A stretch of DNA of 57,390 bases from Flavobacteriaceae bacterium. GTDB lineage: Bacteria > Bacteroidota > Bacteroidia > Flavobacteriales > Flavobacteriaceae. Positions 53,626 to 57,390 of this stretch are shown here, piece after piece. Under the pieces are notes generated by a model. It had not been told where the DNA came from. It searched no databases and was given only the letters and a program-made list of their open reading frames with translations. Positions within the stretch are counted from its first letter, which is position 1; each line of letters begins with the position of its first letter. The stretch covers positions 1 to 57,390 of the forward strand of contig JANTGS010000009.1 of the NCBI GenBank assembly GCA_024762795.1. Direction: 5' to 3'. A program made the translations under genes and the position numbers.

Positions 53626-55811
53626 TCTGGTTTAATATTGATCTCAAATGAATTTTCTTTAGTTCTGACAAAGATTTTTTTAACAGATTTTTGGTCTCCC
53701 TCAATTTCAAAATCAATGGTATCTACAACTCTATTTGCAATCTTCTTGGTCATTGCAGAATTTAACCTGAAACTCTTTTCTCCTGAATCCAGATCGGTAA
53801 CTTTTGACTGGTATTCAGCCTTGTAATATTGATAATAGGGAGCGATAAAATCCTGTAAATATCTCCTGAAACCATCAAAAACCATATGAACAGGGAAAGT
53901 ATCTTGAATGGTAACTGTGCTGTAATCACCAAAAAATACCTTAAAAGCGCTTTGATAAAAATAATAGAGCAATGAGCTCTTATCCCCGCTAAATGAAGTA
54001 AAATATAAAGTTGTTCCATCATTAACAAAGTAAGCAAAGGCTTTTGTAGTATTACAATAAATATAGGTCTGGTTAAAAGCATCGGTAAAGATCTCCCATT
54101 CAGTTTCTTCTGAACTATCCTTTGTGGAAGTCACTTTAAAGGCCATACCCGGGATCAGGTTAAATGCCTTGCTCAGGATCTTGTTGGTTTTTACATCACT
54201 GATAAATTCTCCTTCCTGCGGATACTTAAAGTTTTCAAAATTATTTTGATCTTTTTGATGACTGATATAATAGCTCAAAGGATATTTCAGGGTCTTTGAA
54301 CCCACATAAGGGGTAGCCTGGAGTTGAAAATGCAGATGAGGCTGAGGGGATCTTCCCGAATTTCCCATATTGGCGATTTGTTCTCCTTTTTTAACAGAAT
54401 CACCAATCTTTACTTTAAAAGAATCCTTCTTTAAATGGCTTAGCTGTGAATAGAGATAATCAGTATGCTCAATAACAATGGTATTTCCCCAGTTTTGTTC
54501 CATATTGACCTCTCCCGGATTATTATCTTCAACTCCATCAATAATATTGACAATTTTCCCATCGGCAGGAGCCACTACAGGGGCGTTGTAACAATAATAA
54601 TCAGTTAAAAAATAACCATCATCCTTAAAGGTTTTTTGCTGCTGACCTTCTATCACAAAATCCCAGGCATCTTTCCAGTCTCCTTTATGGGTGTGCTTAC
54701 CATTTTGGCCTTGCCAGACTTTCCATTTCCCGAAAAAAGGTAGTCCGATCTTTAGATAAAGCATATTTCTGCCAAAACGTTCAAAATAATTGTTGTAATT
54801 GTATAAATTTTCTTCCGGGGAATAGGATTGATATACCACCTTTGGGAAGATATTTTGTTTGTGGGTAAAATTCAGTACATAAATAATCAGAACGGTCATC
54901 AGCATAAAGGGCAGTGCAAATACAGGAAGCCCGAATACCCCCAAGAAACCACTTAATCCTGTGATCAGCAAACCGAGAACAGGGGTGAGGATAATCACTG
55001 CAAGTTGTATATTTCTTTTCGGAACAAAGTAAAAAGCACCAATGGCAATAGCAAAAAGGATAAAATTAAATCCAATATATCCATATTGAAGGTTCTGAAT
55101 ATTTTCCCCCACCAGAATGAAATACAAGTATCCGGTCAAATATCCCAAAAGAGATAAGGAAAACGAAATTCTCGAAGCGATCAAAAGCCCGGCAGAGATT
55201 AACAACCCTGAAATCCAGTTCGATTGAAATACAATAGCAGCCAGCGATTTAAAATAACCTGTAATGATATTTGGTATAGGGAGATTTTCGAATTTATTGT
55301 AAAAATCGAGTAGATCAGTGCCTCCCAATTTATAGAGTTTATTCAAAAAGAAAATATTTCCTTCATCAACTTCCAGATTACTGTAACTGTTCATTACATA
55401 AAAGGTAAACCAGATGGCAATAATAAAGGGAAAAGCCAGAAAAGGGAGTTGAAATCTTGCCATAAGATTGGCTATTCCAACGGAGAGTAGGAGTGTAAAT
55501 ATATTGATGGCAAAGAAAACAAAGATAAAAGGTAAATTGGTTTTAAAGAATACCGAGAGTCCTAAAATTACCAGCAAGGAGTTGATCCCGAACAGGCCAT
55601 CTTGAATGGTCTGTTTGTGAAATCCGAGTTTATAAGCCAGAAAGTTGGTAAAAATAACCCCCAGTAAGCCCCAAAGACCTACTCCCGGAATCAATAAAGT
55701 TGCCAGAATTATGAGCAGAGCAAACACTTTATTTTTCGAAAAAAATATTTGAGAATAGCTGTATAGAATGCTATCGATTATAAAATTACGATTTTCGTTC
55801 CTGGCAGTCAT
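53622..55811 (-). CDS. Urea-transporter-like domain fused to M23 metallopeptidase
   Basis: A 729-residue fusion. Residues about 20-315 are an eleven-or-so helix membrane part with the two-fold repeat of urea transporters (SQIFFSKNKVFALLI and VFQSNWISGLLISAG start equivalent halves). Residues about 365-500 are an M23/LytM peptidase: His376, Asp385 (HKGDWKDAWDF) and His493/His495 (PHLHFQL) fit the zinc site, with NWGNTIVIEH between. A tail of about 230 residues has no known domain. The peptidase should cut peptidoglycan in the periplasm, and the membrane part may pass a small solute. The frame extends one codon to a TTG; the ATG at 55811 is preferred. Confidence 0.87.
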   Translation of the reverse strand: MTARNENRNFIIDSILYSYSQIFFSKNKVFALLIILATLLIPGVGLWGLLGVIFTNFLAYKLGFHKQTIQDGLFGINSLLVILGLSVFFKTNLPFIFVFFAINIFTLLLSVGIANLMARFQLPFLAFPFIIAIWFTFYVMNSYSNLEVDEGNIFFLNKLYKLGGTDLLDFYNKFENLPIPNIITGYFKSLAAIVFQSNWISGLLISAGLLIASRISFSLSLLGYLTGYLYFILVGENIQNLQYGYIGFNFILFAIAIGAFYFVPKRNIQLAVIILTPVLGLLITGLSGFLGVFGLPVFALPFMLMTVLIIYVLNFTHKQNIFPKVVYQSYSPEENLYNYNNYFERFGRNMLYLKIGLPFFGKWKVWQGQNGKHTHKGDWKDAWDFVIEGQQQKTFKDDGYFLTDYYCYNAPVVAPADGKIVNIIDGVEDNNPGEVNMEQNWGNTIVIEHTDYLYSQLSHLKKDSFKVKIGDSVKKGEQIANMGNSGRSPQPHLHFQLQATPYVGSKTLKYPLSYYISHQKDQNNFENFKYPQEGEFISDVKTNKILSKAFNLIPGMAFKVTSTKDSSEETEWEIFTDAFNQTYIYCNTTKAFAYFVNDGTTLYFTSFSGDKSSLLYYFYQSAFKVFFGDYSTVTIQDTFPVHMVFDGFRRYLQDFIAPYYQYYKAEYQSKVTDLDSGEKSFRLNSAMTKKIANRVVDTIDFEIEGDQKSVKKIFVRTKENSFEINIKPE

Positions 55812-55829
55812 CAAGTTAAATTATATGTA

Positions 55830-57188
55830 TTAAAGATCGAAATCATTTAAATAATCAGGGGTTCTTTCAGGTTCACTTACATATTCTTTACTTTCGCTTT
55901 CTCTGACGATATGAGGTTGGCCTTCAGGATCGATCATTACAACTCGAGGCCGAAGTGTGATAAACTGCATCCATTGGGTCATGTTGTAAGCGCCAACTCT
56001 GTGGACCACCACATGATCTCCTTTGTTCAATGGGGGCAGATTGATACTTTCCCTGATCACATCAATATTCATACACAAAGGACCGTACATTACAGTATCT
56101 TCCGTGTACAAACTACACTCCTGAGCAGGAGAAATTATATGGTTGTACCAGAAAGAGGTAAATAGCGTATTCACTCCAAAATCCATGATCATTGATCTTC
56201 TTCCGTCGGATAATCTTTTATTGGCAAGAACAGTTCCTAACAGGGATCCGGCATCATCGATCAATGCCCGTCCTGTTTCCAGTATCAGTAAGGGCAAATC
56301 TTCTGTGCTAAAACCAGCATTTAACAAGGCATTGGTAATAGTGTCAGCATAATCACTAAAAGAAGGCGCCAGATCAGGGCCGCTCAGATAAGAGCCTTTC
56401 AAAGTATTTTTTGAAGCAAAACCACCTCCCATATCGATATACTGAATATCGTGTTTGAATTTGTTTTTTACATTTAAGGCAAGATCGGCCAGTTTTGAGG
56501 CGGCAACCCCATAAGCATTGGGATCTAAAATAAAAGTTCCGATATGGGTATGAAATCCGATCAGATCAAGATTTTTTGAGTAAAAGATCTTATTGATTGC
56601 TGCCCAGGCCTGTCCGTTCTCGTAATTAAATCCAAAACGATCCCACAAAGGTTTAATAGCGGTATCCATATTAACCCGGATGGCTACTTTGGCTCTTTTG
56701 TTAAGTTCTTCTGAGATGGAGATCAGCGAATACAATTCGTCAAAATGATCGATATGAACGGGAGAATTATTTTCAATGGCAGTTCTCAGGTCCTCATCCG
56801 ATTTATCGGGTCCGTTAAAAATGATCTTATCACCGGGAACTCCGTTATCGAGTGCTTTTTGATATTCAAAACCCGAAACCACTTCGGCCCACGAGCCCTC
56901 CTGATGGAAAACCTTGCAAACCGCTTCGATATAATTGGTTTTGTATGACCAGGCAAACTGAACATTAGGATAGCGTGTGGAGAAGGCATGATAAGCTTCC
57001 TGAAAGGTGTTTCTTATGGTTTGTTCGTTGATTACAAACAAAGGTGAACCGTATTGTTCTATCAGATCCTTTACCTGATTTCCGGCTATATGGGTTACAG
57101 GTTTTAGCGAATTTAATTCACCAAATTTACTGGTAATACCAGTATTGATCTGCTTTATTATCGGACTTTCATATTTTAGTTTACTCAT
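55830..57188 (-). CDS. Group IV PLP-dependent amino-acid decarboxylase (LysA/Orn-Arg type)
   Basis: A 452-residue fold-III PLP enzyme. The PLP-binding lysine is Lys83 (AWSYKTNY). HTHIGTF, the glycine-rich YIDMGGGFASK, ILETGRALI (in place of EPGR) and GPLCMNID (the C-terminal Cys) are catalytic or cofactor contacts; GAYN follows. It resembles diaminopimelate, ornithine/arginine and carboxynorspermidine decarboxylases. The substrate-specific residues do not match DAP decarboxylase clearly, so the substrate is unassigned. It lies 18 bases upstream of the urea-transporter fusion and 16 bases after the partial gene at the window edge. Confidence 0.87.
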   Translation of the reverse strand: MSKLKYESPIIKQINTGITSKFGELNSLKPVTHIAGNQVKDLIEQYGSPLFVINEQTIRNTFQEAYHAFSTRYPNVQFAWSYKTNYIEAVCKVFHQEGSWAEVVSGFEYQKALDNGVPGDKIIFNGPDKSDEDLRTAIENNSPVHIDHFDELYSLISISEELNKRAKVAIRVNMDTAIKPLWDRFGFNYENGQAWAAINKIFYSKNLDLIGFHTHIGTFILDPNAYGVAASKLADLALNVKNKFKHDIQYIDMGGGFASKNTLKGSYLSGPDLAPSFSDYADTITNALLNAGFSTEDLPLLILETGRALIDDAGSLLGTVLANKRLSDGRRSMIMDFGVNTLFTSFWYNHIISPAQECSLYTEDTVMYGPLCMNIDVIRESINLPPLNKGDHVVVHRVGAYNMTQWMQFITLRPRVVMIDPEGQPHIVRESESKEYVSEPERTPDYLNDFDL

Positions 57189-57204
57189 TTTTTAGTGTTT
57201 TGAA

Positions 57205-57390
57205 TTATACTTCACCATGTATTGACATTTTTTCATATTTATCGAGATCGCAAACAAGATCATACGAATAACGAATGAACATTTTGCCAATATCGTATTT
57301 TTTTAGAGGTTTTACCTCTTCATTCATCAGATGTCTTACCAGCATATCCGGATGGTTTTGTCCGCAACCTATGGCGAGATAAATCCAGGC
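57205..57390 (-). CDS. C-terminal end of unidentified protein, possibly ATP-grasp ligase
   Basis: The last 61 residues of a minus-strand gene running off the right edge; TAA at 57207-57205. Visible segments are AWIYLAIGCGQNHPDMLVRH and MFIRYSYDLVCDLDKYEKM. The style (a short C-terminal tail after a Gly-rich strand, with NHPDMLV) recalls the end of ATP-grasp carboxylate-amine ligases, but this is a guess. It lies 16 bases before the decarboxylase and is probably the first or an early gene of the operon. Confidence 0.5.
   Translation of the reverse strand, partial: AWIYLAIGCGQNHPDMLVRHLMNEEVKPLKKYDIGKMFIRYSYDLVCDLDKYEKMSIHGEV

Overview
The window looks like a chromosomal segment of a free-living Bacteroidota, most likely a Flavobacteriaceae member. 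The reasons are the low GC content, SusC/SusD pairs, DFDGNY-type TonB-receptor N-termini, TAnnTTTG promoter boxes, many lipoproteins and almost no Shine-Dalgarno signals. No rRNA, tRNA, CRISPR array or insertion sequence was found.

The left half (1-28.6 kb) is a polysaccharide utilisation locus for an alpha-mannose-containing, probably sulfated, glycan. It starts with the end of a GH92 alpha-mannosidase and three S1 sulfatases (522-5784). A housekeeping block follows (HlyIII-like protein, PlsC, TrpS; 5870-8395), then a second GH92 (8646-11033). Next is a six-gene minus-strand operon (20284 to 11150): mannose-6-phosphate isomerase with an extra N-terminal domain, a large GH92, a six-hairpin glycosidase lipoprotein, a GntR/HutC regulator, a ROK sugar kinase and a sugar permease. 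Divergent from it is SusC-SusD plus an FG-GAP/ASPIC protein (20533-28565). Together these give capture, desulfation, mannose release, inner-membrane import, phosphorylation and isomerisation to fructose-6-phosphate. The divergent intergenic region holds a palindrome matching the HutC-type operator consensus next to both predicted promoters.

28.6-33.4 kb has a stand-alone dihydroxy-acid dehydratase, a decayed GH92 lipoprotein pseudogene, and a DoxX plus Gfo/Idh/MocA pair. 33.7-42.1 kb is a heavy-metal efflux locus (CusB-, CusC- and CusA-like proteins, a HYC_CC_PP protein) followed by a DUF302 protein. An unusual pair of interlocked inverted repeats lies between the last two genes.

42.3-51.4 kb has a PIG-L deacetylase, two beta-lactamase-fold serine hydrolases, an ATP/ADP-translocase-like protein fused to HEAT repeats, and an apparently exported protein with the domain order of glucan water dikinases (phosphohistidine domain before ATP-grasp). 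51.7-57.4 kb is a tight five-gene minus-strand operon: the 3' end of an unidentified protein (possibly ATP-grasp), a group IV PLP decarboxylase, a urea-transporter/M23 peptidase fusion, a TPR-beta-barrel protein and a TPR protein. This operon and the neighbouring exported dikinase-like gene pair are the best candidates for undescribed biology here.
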